Source: Syntrophotaleaceae bacterium
Lineage (GTDB): Bacteria; Desulfobacterota; Desulfuromonadia; Desulfuromonadales; Syntrophotaleaceae
DNA length: 64,000 nt
Direction of reading: 5' to 3'
Assembly (NCBI GenBank): GCA_041390365.1
Contig: JAWKQB010000003.1
Span: forward strand, 620,001-684,000
Shown here: one piece after another, positions 17,991-25,714 of the stretch
Layout of the letters: each line of letters starts with the position of its first letter
Numbering within the stretch: the first letter of the stretch is position 1
Made by a program: the position numbers and the translations under genes
Notes under the pieces: generated by a model
The model's input: only the letters and a program-made list of their open reading frames with translations
Databases searched by the model: none
What the model was told of the DNA's origin: nothing

Positions 17991-18149
17991 GGTATCGCCA
18001 ATCTACCCGGAGACCCTGCACAGGTCAAGAATTATGGGCATCCTGATATCATAATCATCAGGGCGAAGTGGAGAAACCGAGCGATAAACGGTAAATTGTC
18101 CTGGAAATATACTGGGTGGAGGGCTATATGAAGCGACCGAAAGCAAAAA

Positions 18150-18179
18150 GGGCGGAGAGTGCTGTAACACTCTCCGCCC
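18150..18179 (-). terminator. Intrinsic terminator after the CSTCG-repeat gene (possibly bidirectional)
   Basis: GGGCGGAGAGTG and CACTCTCCGCCC form a 12-bp stem with a 6-nt loop. On the minus strand it is followed by TTTTT; on the plus strand by CTTTT after one base. It lies 25 bp after the stop of the 18205-18546 gene. Confidence 0.85.
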
Positions 18180-18204
18180 GCTTTTCATCCGGAAAACAGT
18201 GACC

Positions 18205-18546
18205 TCAACTCTCCGGAGAAGTAAACTCAACTCCGCAGGTGGAGCATTTGATTAGCGGAGTGCCCTGATGATCGGCATTCACCTGCGGATGTTTTTTCAG
18301 GCCGGCCTGCGCAGTGAATTCCACTCCGCAGGTGGAACATTTGATCAACGGGTGTGCCGATGCATGGTCCTGACTGGTTTTCATGTGCTGCTCAGCCAGG
18401 GGCATCGAGGTGAATTCAACCCCGCAGGTAGAGCATTTGATCAAAACCTTGGATTCCTCGGTTTGAACCGCTGCCATCGAGTTTGTATTGAACCCAAAGA
18501 CGAAAAAAGTCGAGACCAGTAATGCTAGAAAAAAGTATTTTAACAT
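18205..18546 (-). CDS. Exported protein with three CSTCGVEF knuckles
   Basis: About 113 residues from ATG 18546 (GGAGGC upstream; the frame opens further to 18591). A signal peptide (about 1-25) precedes three copies of IKCSTCGVEFT separated by about 22-residue linkers rich in His, Lys and Gln. Each copy gives one CxxC pair, so metal or redox binding is plausible but unproven. The end (CSTCGVEFTSPES) resembles that of the 48-residue lipoprotein at 11689 (CPACGYEFNTPSEA), suggesting one small family. Confidence 0.82.
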   Translation of the reverse strand: MLKYFFLALLVSTFFVFGFNTNSMAAVQTEESKVLIKCSTCGVEFTSMPLAEQHMKTSQDHASAHPLIKCSTCGVEFTAQAGLKKHPQVNADHQGTPLIKCSTCGVEFTSPES

Positions 18547-18795
18547 TTCTGCCTCCTTGTATACGCGCACCTTAAAGTTTCTAAAGCCCAACGCAAAAGT
18601 TCGGCGCGTATTTGTTAATCAATAATATAACATGTTTGACCCATGTCCAGGAGAAGGTCGGACGTTGGCTGAATCTACTGCTGATTCCTCAAGTCCGACA
18701 GCTCTTAGAAAATCAGTCGGTATTACACTTGCCATAAAATCACTTCGTCCAAGAGGTCAAAATCAAAAATCAAGCCTCTTTTGACGGGTGCGAAT
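18547..18795. other. Intergenic stretch upstream of the CSTCG-repeat gene
   Basis: No reading frame of interest. It holds ATACGCGC and GCGCGTAT about 45 bp apart in inverted orientation close to the 18546 start. No -24/-12 element or GAATATTC palindrome was found, unlike before the related 11689 gene. Confidence 0.4.
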
Positions 18796-18827
18796 AACAA
18801 AAAGCCACCCCAGTAATTGAAGGTGGC
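18796..18827 (-). terminator. Intrinsic terminator of the 25.7-18.9 kb operon
   Basis: GCCACC pairs with GGTGGC around a 12-nt loop; on the minus strand it is followed by TTTTTGTT. It lies about 130 bp after the stop of the last gene. A similar terminator sits at 25861-25899. Confidence 0.75.
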
Positions 18828-18834
18828 GTTATGA

Positions 18835-18910
18835 CGGGTGTAGGTGGGGGCGGAGAAGCCGAAACGGTCGGCGCCTACTTTCATCAGCCGCTGCCCGGCT
18901 TCATAGAGGG
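18835..18910 (-). pseudogene. Short duplicated fragment of yifB (comM)
   Basis: About 75 bp closely match the 3' part of yifB at 28326-28404 in this same window, in the same orientation; they would encode part of the LGFSAR.YTR region. No flanking coding sequence remains. It lies between the operon terminator and the last TPR gene. Confidence 0.65.
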
Positions 18911-18956
18911 GGTGGAGCCGTCTTCTCGGCCATGTATACTTCTTTCGTCGAGTGGA

Positions 18957-19685
18957 TTACCGCTTTTTCAGGATAACTTCCCTGCCCGGAGCGTCTTTCT
19001 GCTTGATGACGCCCTTCAGAATGCCGGGCTCGACAAGACTCAAATCATACTCAATGTCACAGTAATATGTGCCGATACCTGGCACCACAGACTTGCTGCG
19101 GAAGGAAAACCTGACTTGCCTTCCCTCTGTTTCAACAGCGACCCTCTTCGGATCAGTGGCGACCCCCGGATCGGCATTCCAGTTGACCGGAAGTTCCACA
19201 GAGACTTCACCTCCCCCCCAGTGGTAGAAACGAAGCTCGCTGCGACTGCCGCCGCAGAAGGACATGAAGCCGCGCCAGGTTCCGTCAAGCAAGGTGGGAA
19301 CTTGGGCTTCTTTGGCAAGCTTTTCCCGACGGAATTCGACCTTGTTGATCTGGCTCCGGACCGCTGCGGCATCGCCAGCCTGAGGTGCCAGGGCCAGGTA
19401 GCGGCGGAAGCTGTAGATGGCGCCGTCCAGATCATTGAGCTTCTCGCGAACCAGGCCAAGATTATAGTGAGCCTCCGGCCAGTCTGGAGCTAGGCGGATT
19501 GCCTCTTCGAATTCCCCGGCGGCGACTTCAAAGTCGCTTTCTGATACAGCCATTTCCACCGCTGCCGTGCCGCGATCGAAGTGGCGCTGGGCCTGATCGC
19601 TCACGGCTGCGATGGCATCTGTGCCAAGCGCACTGAAGAAAATAACGAAACAAAGGGCATGAGTCGCGAAGAAAATTCTCACCAT
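18957..19685 (-). CDS. Exported TPR protein
   Basis: 242 residues: signal peptide (about 1-26, DAIAA), two to three TPR helices pairs (about 30-125; AHYNLGLVREKLNDLDGAI), then a beta-rich domain of unknown type with a CGG segment. Its TPR half is a close paralogue of the upstream gene (19701-20486), while the C-terminal halves differ. Last gene of the run; stop followed by a terminator. Confidence 0.75.
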   Translation of the reverse strand: MVRIFFATHALCFVIFFSALGTDAIAAVSDQAQRHFDRGTAAVEMAVSESDFEVAAGEFEEAIRLAPDWPEAHYNLGLVREKLNDLDGAIYSFRRYLALAPQAGDAAAVRSQINKVEFRREKLAKEAQVPTLLDGTWRGFMSFCGGSRSELRFYHWGGGEVSVELPVNWNADPGVATDPKRVAVETEGRQVRFSFRSKSVVPGIGTYYCDIEYDLSLVEPGILKGVIKQKDAPGREVILKKR

Positions 19686-19700
19686 TGTTTCTCACTTTTT

Positions 19701-20486
19701 TTATTCATGAATCTCCCAAACCTGATTGCATCTACCATTGTTGTGCGGAATCATTTTATCAAAAACAACAATATCTTCCTTTAAAGTGATCGGATCCAAG
19801 GATACTATTTCTCCACTCACACTGTAGTTTGTTGGACAATACGGATCCGTTTTAAAACCTCTCGATGTTTCTGCTGTACACTTATAGTGTATCGCTTTGT
19901 AATTATATTTTTTATTATCGAACTGAACATCGAAATAATCTTCTGCCCACTTACGTATTTCTTTGGAATTATACATTTGTTTCAACGAATTCACAATTAT
20001 GACTTTATTGCCTGACACGACCATATCCTTTGTCCATTTTTGACAGGAACCTGTTTCATTCACCAACCTCTTCGTATGAATCGGTCGTGCCAGAATATCG
20101 AAAAAATTTTTCATCTCGCCGCGCTTGTCCCGTTTGTACTCGATCTTGTTGAGCTGGCTTCGGACCGCTGCGGCGTCTGCAGCACCGGGTGCCAGTTCCA
20201 GGTAGCGGTTGAGGCTGGAGATGGCACCTTCAAGATCCTCGAGCTTCTCGCGAACCAGGCCGAGATTGTAGTAGGCCTCCGGCCATTCTGGAGCCAAGCG
20301 GACAGCTTCCTCGAATTCCCTGGCCGCAGCTGCAAAATCGCTTTGTGACTCCGCTATTTCTACGGCGGCTGTGCCGCGGTCGAAGTGGCGCCGCGCCTGT
20401 TCGTTCACGGGCACCTGCGCAAAGGCTGGAACAGCAAAGCCAACCAGGCACAACGTCACGGTCATCAAAAGGGCCAAACCTCGCAT
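19701..20486 (-). CDS. Exported TPR protein, paralogue of the downstream gene
   Basis: 261 residues with a signal peptide (about 1-24) and TPR repeats (AYYNLGLVREKLEDLEGAI). The C-terminal 120 residues are unrelated to those of the neighbour and are encoded by distinctly AT-richer DNA (about 19720-20100), which suggests a recombined tail. It contains several cysteines (CQKW, YKCTAE, DPYCPTNY) that may form disulfides. Starts 3 bp after the previous stop. Confidence 0.75.
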   Translation of the reverse strand: MRGLALLMTVTLCLVGFAVPAFAQVPVNEQARRHFDRGTAAVEIAESQSDFAAAAREFEEAVRLAPEWPEAYYNLGLVREKLEDLEGAISSLNRYLELAPGAADAAAVRSQLNKIEYKRDKRGEMKNFFDILARPIHTKRLVNETGSCQKWTKDMVVSGNKVIIVNSLKQMYNSKEIRKWAEDYFDVQFDNKKYNYKAIHYKCTAETSRGFKTDPYCPTNYSVSGEIVSLDPITLKEDIVVFDKMIPHNNGRCNQVWEIHE

Positions 20487-20489
20487 GTC

Positions 20490-21710
20490 TCATTTCCCTC
20501 TCAGGATTATGGGCTGGGTCGACACCAGGAAGAATTTGCCGACATGCTTGTCGTCGAAAAAGTCGGCCGGCGTGATATCAACGGCCCCAAGGCCGAAAAC
20601 ATGCTGCTCCTTGTCCATGGCAACGCCGGTCGCCTTGGCCACCGCGATCGCAGCCCGCTCCGAGCACACCACGCTGCTGCCCAGCAGACCGTAATCCGAC
20701 TTTTTCTGCAGTGCGGCCTCCCGGGCAATCTCCCAGAGTTTCCTGCCATCGACTTTCGCCTGGGGCTTGGCGATGTAAACCGGGCGGTTGCAGTACCTGC
20801 GCATCAACTCCTCCTCGTTGAGAATCCGGCTCCCTTCGCTGGTATGGTCCAGGAAGAGCAGCTCTTCCCTGACCTTTCGGACGAAGGTCAGGACATGGGA
20901 GGCCTTCCCGTATCTCAAATCCTCGCTGGAGACATTGCTGGCGACCAGGGAATCGAGCGCCCGGTAGAGGGGATCTGCCCTTTTGATCGCACCGGCAATG
21001 AAAGAGTCATCCGGTCCGATCAGGAGCACATCACCGGGGCGCAGATCATCCAATTCCTTAGGACGAGTCGCAGGATTCGGCACACGGATCGCCTTGATGG
21101 AGGCCAGCACTTCGTTGCGCCACTTGCTGTCGTAGGCAACGGATTGCCGGATCAATTCCTGCTGACTGCGCAGCCAATCAGCCTGCATCCTGTCGAAGGC
21201 ATCCTGTTCCTGGCGAACGGCGGTGGTGGTCTGAGCGGTCGAAGGGGAAACCGGCGGCGCTCCGGACTTGAGAGACAGCCCCTGACCGGCCGATCCGGAG
21301 GTTTTCAGCCCCAGGCCGGAGGTCCCCGGACTGCCCCCCTTGATGGAGTGCAGCAACTCCTGCTTTGCCTTGTCGAAGGCCTGCTGCCGCTCCCTTTCGA
21401 GCCCCTCTCTCTCTTGTCTTTCCCTCTCCCGGCGCGCGCTCTCCTCGTCGTCCCGGGGTCCCCCATAACTCTCATAGCTGCCGCTTGGGCTTGAAGAGGG
21501 TGTCCTCTTGAAAACAGGCATGACTCTCGCGTAAGGGTCCGGGCATTCCATCTGCATGGCCTTTTGGGCCAGCCCGGGAGTGACGCGGTCGTTTCGCCAC
21601 ATCTCCAGTTGCGTCCGGCACTCGACAAGCATCGATTCGCCCACGGACGGGACGCCCTGCACGACGGCAGGCAGGAGAATGAGCAGGCCAATGATGACCA
21701 GGTATTTCAT
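20490..21710 (-). CDS. Exported permuted papain-fold (YiiX-like) protein
   Basis: 406 residues. A signal peptide (about 1-19) is followed by a charged, low-complexity stretch (about 75-165, Arg/Glu-rich coiled coil then Gly/Ser/Pro) and a C-terminal domain with the marks of the circularly permuted NlpC/P60-YiiX fold: RPGDVLLIG, KASHVLTFV with the likely catalytic His, and VVCSERAA with the likely Cys. Such enzymes cleave amide or acyl bonds; the substrate is unknown. It sits within the exported-protein operon. Confidence 0.72.
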   Translation of the reverse strand: MKYLVIIGLLILLPAVVQGVPSVGESMLVECRTQLEMWRNDRVTPGLAQKAMQMECPDPYARVMPVFKRTPSSSPSGSYESYGGPRDDEESARRERERQEREGLERERQQAFDKAKQELLHSIKGGSPGTSGLGLKTSGSAGQGLSLKSGAPPVSPSTAQTTTAVRQEQDAFDRMQADWLRSQQELIRQSVAYDSKWRNEVLASIKAIRVPNPATRPKELDDLRPGDVLLIGPDDSFIAGAIKRADPLYRALDSLVASNVSSEDLRYGKASHVLTFVRKVREELLFLDHTSEGSRILNEEELMRRYCNRPVYIAKPQAKVDGRKLWEIAREAALQKKSDYGLLGSSVVCSERAAIAVAKATGVAMDKEQHVFGLGAVDITPADFFDDKHVGKFFLVSTQPIILRGK

Positions 21711-21716
21711 GATTAC

Positions 21717-22067
21717 TCAATTCTCACTCGGTTGCTTTTTTCCTGCAGCCTTCTGTCCCCTGCCGAACAGGAAATACGCGATTGGGAGAAGCAGAGCGAC
21801 AACTGTAGCCATGGCATAAAGAGGCTGTTTGCCGCTCGCTGTGGGTGCCATCATCATGACACTGCCTATGGCCACGGCGGCAAAGAACAACCCAGCCAGG
21901 CCGACGATCAGCCAGACCAGCTTGTTGTTCCCTTTGAACTCACCGGTGACGACATCCAGCAGGGCCAGCAAGGACAGAATCGTCCCGAAACCGGCCGGCC
22001 CGGCATCGATCGAGGCCAGCATTCCCCATACGATGGCAATAACGACAATGACCAGTATGATTTTCAT
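21717..22067 (-). CDS. Small membrane protein with a PLDc_N-like segment
   Basis: About 116 residues from an ATG that overlaps the upstream stop (TAATG); ATG 22079 is an alternative. Three membrane segments. The stretch VTGEFKGNNKLVWLIVGLAG resembles the phospholipase D N-terminal membrane domain (PLDc_N), found also as a free-standing small protein. No catalytic domain follows. Function unknown. Confidence 0.65.
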   Translation of the reverse strand: MKIILVIVVIAIVWGMLASIDAGPAGFGTILSLLALLDVVTGEFKGNNKLVWLIVGLAGLFFAAVAIGSVMMMAPTASGKQPLYAMATVVALLLPIAYFLFGRGQKAAGKKQPSEN

Positions 22068-22501
22068 TATCTTTGGCATTGCGATTCGCTTTCCGAAATA
22101 GTTACTGACTTGGGTGCCAAGAGTTGCCGGGTCCCGGTTAATTGCAGGAATAACTTGATGCAAAGCAGAAAGACCACGAGAAGCAGCAGTAGCAACAACC
22201 AGGCCAGAAAATTCGACCGCTTCATCTCGCCCGGAGACGACGGAGGCGCTTTGGCCGCAGCCGCGCGTCTGGTCAGCCGCCTCGCCGACACCACGAAGAC
22301 CGCAAGCCCTGCAACCCCTGCCAGAAACGGCAGCCAGACATCCCCGTCTTTCCCGTGGGTCGCAACCCAGGACGCCATTCCGATCCCGATGACCGCTGCC
22401 AGACCTCCGAGCAGTTTGCCGAGCATCAGCGGCAACTGCCTCAATTCCGTACCGGCCTTCCGCAGGAAATTACCCATGGTGTCTCTTTTCCCCCCCCTCA
22501 T
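22067..22501 (-). CDS. Membrane protein of unknown function
   Basis: Up to 144 residues with three hydrophobic segments (about 30-48, 55-72, 96-122) and a basic linker between the second and third. Its first ATG (22501) overlaps the upstream stop by 4 bp; MGNFLRKAG at 22477 is an alternative start. Not recognised; placed by tight coupling in the operon. Confidence 0.6.
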   Translation of the reverse strand: MRGGKRDTMGNFLRKAGTELRQLPLMLGKLLGGLAAVIGIGMASWVATHGKDGDVWLPFLAGVAGLAVFVVSARRLTRRAAAAKAPPSSPGEMKRSNFLAWLLLLLLLVVFLLCIKLFLQLTGTRQLLAPKSVTISESESQCQR

Positions 22502-23184
22502 CGCAAAGGGTTAAAGGTGTCCAAGAGGCCATCGAAGACCCCGAGGAACTCCTCGAAATGGTCGTCCGGGGCCGAATAAACAAGGGCATAAAAGCCGGAA
22601 TCGGCTGGTACGACCACGTAGCGCTCGACAAGCGGCTCCTTGCGCGCCATCATTTCCCTCCCCTCGTAGACTCTGGCGTCATCCTTGGGGTCATCCTGCG
22701 AAGAGCCGGGAAGCAGCGGTTCCGCTGAAACGAATTGATAATACGGCCGCATGAATGTTTTGGCGGGCCGTCCGTCAACGACGGTATCGAACAGTTCCCC
22801 GTACCTGTACTTGCCGGCCTGTTCAACAACCGGATGGGCCTTGCGGGCGATGTACAGTTCCGGTGTGGAGTGCAGCAGATTCCCCTCGGCATAGTAGTGC
22901 ACGGAAATTCTCATCGGCACCGGGCCCCAGGAATACTTGGAAAATTCGACTCCGAAAACCTTCTTTTCTTCCGGTGAGAGCGCGGAGCCGGCGTAAGAGT
23001 TTCCCTCGGACCAGTCGGCCGGGATGACGCAGGAGAAATAGGGATCGACTGTTATCGGTTTGGATCCCTTCAAGAGGGCGGGTTCTGCAACGGCAAGCGT
23101 TGGTGCAAGAATGCCGGTAAGCAACACCAGCAGGAAGAGCCTGCTCCAGCCCAGAGACCTGTTCAACCTCCCGATTCCGCCCAT
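22498..23184 (-). CDS. Exported protein of unknown function
   Basis: About 228 residues. ATG 23184 is preferred for its GGAG site and clean signal peptide (about 1-33, ending AVAE); the frame opens to 23220. The mature part is a soluble mixed alpha/beta domain (VDPYFSCVIPADWSEG, then HYYAEGNLLHSTPELYIAR) with no recognised catalytic motif. Its stop overlaps the next start (ATGA). Confidence 0.65.
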   Translation of the reverse strand: MGGIGRLNRSLGWSRLFLLVLLTGILAPTLAVAEPALLKGSKPITVDPYFSCVIPADWSEGNSYAGSALSPEEKKVFGVEFSKYSWGPVPMRISVHYYAEGNLLHSTPELYIARKAHPVVEQAGKYRYGELFDTVVDGRPAKTFMRPYYQFVSAEPLLPGSSQDDPKDDARVYEGREMMARKEPLVERYVVVPADSGFYALVYSAPDDHFEEFLGVFDGLLDTFNPLR

Positions 23185-23224
23185 ACTTCCCTGCTCCTCT
23201 CCCATCTGGATTATCCGCATGCCG

Positions 23225-23617
23225 TTACCAGGGCTGCTTCAATATCTGTTCGCGTTTGGCCCGGTATTCCTCTTCGGAGAGCAGGCCATCGCTTTTCAGG
23301 GCCTCCAGGGCACGCAGGCGCTCATCGAATCCGGCCGTGCTTTCCAGGTGAATATCGACAAGGGAGTTGTCGGTTGGGGATCCCCGTTTTGACATCAGCC
23401 TGGTGTAAAAGACGATGATCCCGAGGCAGGCCACGACCCAGATCAGGAAGAACAGGCCGATGAGGAGTTTCAGGCTGCCTTCCGAGTCGGGAGTCTCCTG
23501 CAGGACGACAAAGCCGAACACCAGCCCGAACAACAGAAAAAATGCGACCACGACGATGCCGATTTTTGCTTGCAGAACCGTCTGTCCACCCGGCGTCAGT
23601 TGTCCCTTGTGTGTCAT
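23225..23617 (-). CDS. Two-TM protein with a C-terminal SHOCT domain
   Basis: 130 residues: two membrane segments (about 12-36 and 48-70), then a linker and a C-terminal SHOCT motif (ALEALKSDGLLSEEEYRAKREQIL). SHOCT helices are thought to mediate oligomerisation. ATG 23617 has GGGAGAA upstream and overlaps the stop of the DUF2330-Kunitz gene by 4 bp. Confidence 0.75.
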   Translation of the reverse strand: MTHKGQLTPGGQTVLQAKIGIVVVAFFLLFGLVFGFVVLQETPDSEGSLKLLIGLFFLIWVVACLGIIVFYTRLMSKRGSPTDNSLVDIHLESTAGFDERLRALEALKSDGLLSEEEYRAKREQILKQPW

Positions 23618-24858
23618 CTTGGCTTCTCCCCGTCTCTGGGCTCTGAGTGCTTCTGCTCCCCAAGGCAGACGGCCGCGCATTCTTCCCTGGTATCAAAGGG
23701 AACAACCCCCTGGCAGCCCCCGTAAAAGAAGGTCTTGCAGATCCCCTCAGCCGTGTCGAAGTAAAACTTCTCGAAAAGCCCCTTGCACGGGCCTGGATCG
23801 GGCTGAAGCGCGCAGCGAGGGTCTTGCAGGGTTGGTGCGTCGTGGCTCCCCTGCTCGAGATCCCTCACAATCTGCTCCACAGGCAGCAGCCACGGGTTTC
23901 CGTGCTGCTCTTCGGCATAGCCGTAAGCGCTGGGGATCGCTTTGCCCGGGTCCTCAAAAACATCCTCTTCAAAGGAATAATCGCCTTGGTAGCTGACCAT
24001 CTGCATGAAGACCTGGCGGCCGCCGAAAAACGCTTCCGATTCAGGATAAATCCCTGCGAGATCGTCGACAGGCACGGCGGCCGAAGTGCTGACCTGCACG
24101 TGCTGATTGAACGCAGGAAGGCCGAGGCAGGTGTCGTAAGCCCCAAGGGAAGGCTCGCAAAGCGTTCCCGGCAGTAGCAGAACCAGTTCAATGGCCCCCT
24201 TGCCCCCAAAGGTATTCGAGGTTTTGAGCGGGTAGTAGAGACTCTTGCTGGCGAACCGGTAGGCAACCGGCTCGATGAAACGCGTTTGTTCGGTAACCTC
24301 GACATAATCGATGACGAAGTACGGAATGCCGCGCTTCACGTAATCGTCCACAATCGCTTCGGCAGTGGCGTATTCCGCTTTTGTGGGAAGCCCCTTCCTT
24401 TTGAAATAGGTGTTCGCCCACGCCCTGAAATGCACGGCATCGTTCACCTTGATGAGGGTCATGTCGTGTGAGCCAAGTTTTTCGTGAAGGAGCAATTCGA
24501 CAGGTGCGCCTGCCGTTGCGCCGCCCTTGCTGGCCATCAGGAACTGCAGGCGGTGTTTCTTCAGCACCTCGGCCAGGACATCAAAGGTCGCGTCCGGGGC
24601 CTTCATGATCCGGGGCTCGGAAGGGAAGGGGATGAAGCGAAGGACGGCTGTTTTCCGGTCAGCTTTGAGGTCGGTGCCGAGGATCAGGACCTCCTCGATT
24701 CCATTGTGAAGAATGATCGCCTTCTGCGAGTTCTCCCGGATGGCAGCATCACTCGCGTGGATCTGTCCCATGTCGGCAGAAGCATTCTGGACAATAGACA
24801 ACAAGGCGGCCACCACAAGGGATGACCACAGTATCTGGCTTTTTACTCTCCGTATCAC
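23614..24858 (-). CDS. Exported DUF2330-like protein with a C-terminal Kunitz (BPTI) domain
   Basis: About 414 residues from GTG 24858 (GAGGA 6 bases upstream; TTG 24864 is worse placed). A signal peptide (about 1-29) precedes a DUF2330-like region (AILHNG-type start, VLRFIPFPSEP). The last 75 residues hold a Kunitz domain: six Cys spaced x8, x15, x7, x11, x3, with GPCKG (Lys at P1) and FFYGGC. BPTI has x12 in the fourth gap, so one residue is missing. A Lys P1 predicts trypsin-like protease inhibition, if the loop is functional. Stop overlaps the SHOCT gene. Confidence 0.78.
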   Translation of the reverse strand: MIRRVKSQILWSSLVVAALLSIVQNASADMGQIHASDAAIRENSQKAIILHNGIEEVLILGTDLKADRKTAVLRFIPFPSEPRIMKAPDATFDVLAEVLKKHRLQFLMASKGGATAGAPVELLLHEKLGSHDMTLIKVNDAVHFRAWANTYFKRKGLPTKAEYATAEAIVDDYVKRGIPYFVIDYVEVTEQTRFIEPVAYRFASKSLYYPLKTSNTFGGKGAIELVLLLPGTLCEPSLGAYDTCLGLPAFNQHVQVSTSAAVPVDDLAGIYPESEAFFGGRQVFMQMVSYQGDYSFEEDVFEDPGKAIPSAYGYAEEQHGNPWLLPVEQIVRDLEQGSHDAPTLQDPRCALQPDPGPCKGLFEKFYFDTAEGICKTFFYGGCQGVVPFDTREECAAVCLGEQKHSEPRDGEKPR

Positions 24859-24876
24859 AGGCAATCCTCGAGAGAC

Positions 24877-25107
24877 CTATTCTTCTTCAGGCTCTTCCAC
24901 AGGCGTCGGTTCCGGGACATCCGGAACATCCGACGGATCGTACTTCTGGCAATCCTGGAGGCATGGCACCATGCAATCCTCGTAGGCCTGGCCGGTTTTA
25001 CCGTCACAATCATTGACGCAGTCTTCAGCACAATCAGCAATTGCATGAAGAGGGGAAAATAAAAGGAAAATAGACAACATAACCAATTTGGAAACCAAAT
25101 TTTTCAT
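24877..25107 (-). CDS. Small exported Cys-rich acidic protein
   Basis: 76 residues: signal peptide (about 1-24), then a 30-residue stretch with seven Cys arranged as CAEDCVNDCDG...CMVPCLQDC, and an acidic Pro/Glu tail (EPTPVEEPEEE). ATG 25107 has a GGAGGT site. It starts 22 bp after the 25441-25130 gene, which has a similar Cys pattern, and ends 18 bp before the DUF2330-Kunitz gene. Function unknown. Confidence 0.75.
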   Translation of the reverse strand: MKNLVSKLVMLSIFLLFSPLHAIADCAEDCVNDCDGKTGQAYEDCMVPCLQDCQKYDPSDVPDVPEPTPVEEPEEE

Positions 25108-25129
25108 AATGACCTCCATTGTTTGTGTA

Positions 25130-25441
25130 TTATTCGTTCTTCTCAGGGCAATTTTCGACACAGTCTTTGTTGTATGCCAAACATAAATCTTCACACGTTG
25201 AAATTTCATCAGCACAATTGTTCTGGCATTCGAGGATGTCATCAACAAACAATGCCGAAATCTGCTTGCACCGGTCAAAACATTCTGCGTTCGGCCTGCA
25301 ACCGCTCGTGCAATCGGACAGCTCCCGGCCACAGTTGCCGATACACTCCGGCGATTTTCCCGCTCCGCCTGCGATTACCGTCGATGATCCCATTGTTGCC
25401 CATGCAAGCAAAATAAAGAGTATAAAAATCTTACCGGTCAT
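25130..25441 (-). CDS. Small exported Cys-rich protein
   Basis: 103 residues from ATG 25441 (AGGAGG upstream). A signal peptide (about 1-25) precedes about 75 residues with 12 Cys in regular CxxxC spacings (CIGNCGRELSDCTSGC, CFDRCKQ, CQNNCADEISTCEDLC, CVENC), a pattern compatible with an antiparallel helical hairpin held by disulfides. Not recognised beyond that. Confidence 0.75.
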   Translation of the reverse strand: MTGKIFILFILLAWATMGSSTVIAGGAGKSPECIGNCGRELSDCTSGCRPNAECFDRCKQISALFVDDILECQNNCADEISTCEDLCLAYNKDCVENCPEKNE

Positions 25442-25501
25442 ATCCCACCTCCTTTTCTCCTCCAATAAGGCTTTGTTCACAGCTTCAGTTTCGTGAAAAA
25501 T

Positions 25502-25714
25502 TTAAGGCTTGTTTCTATTGTTGAGATTTTTAAGCACTGGCCATTCCGCAAAGGCCAAATAAAATAAAACCACAATGTTGAGTAAGGGAATAATCATTGT
25601 AATACTCAACCATCCTGAAAAACCTGCTTTGGAAAAAATCCTCCAATAGGGAAATACGATTAATAGAATCAATAGGATTATGAGAATTAATTCTGCTGAG
25701 CCGATTCCAGGCAT
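25502..25714 (-). CDS. Small two-TM membrane protein
   Basis: 70 residues, two hydrophobic segments (about 6-24 and 33-56) with a PYWRIFSKAGFSGWLS loop between. ATG 25714 is chosen because AAAGGAG lies 6 bases upstream; ATG 25720 abuts the SD. First gene of the minus-strand run ending at 18957. Confidence 0.65.
   Translation of the reverse strand: MPGIGSAELILIILLILLIVFPYWRIFSKAGFSGWLSITMIIPLLNIVVLFYLAFAEWPVLKNLNNRNKP

Noticed and set aside
17923..18060. c-di-GMP-I (GEMM) riboswitch before the GGDEF-EAL gene
   Set aside because: The conserved ACGCAAAGCC and tetraloop/receptor parts could not be found; only a terminator and a weak shared block are supportable.
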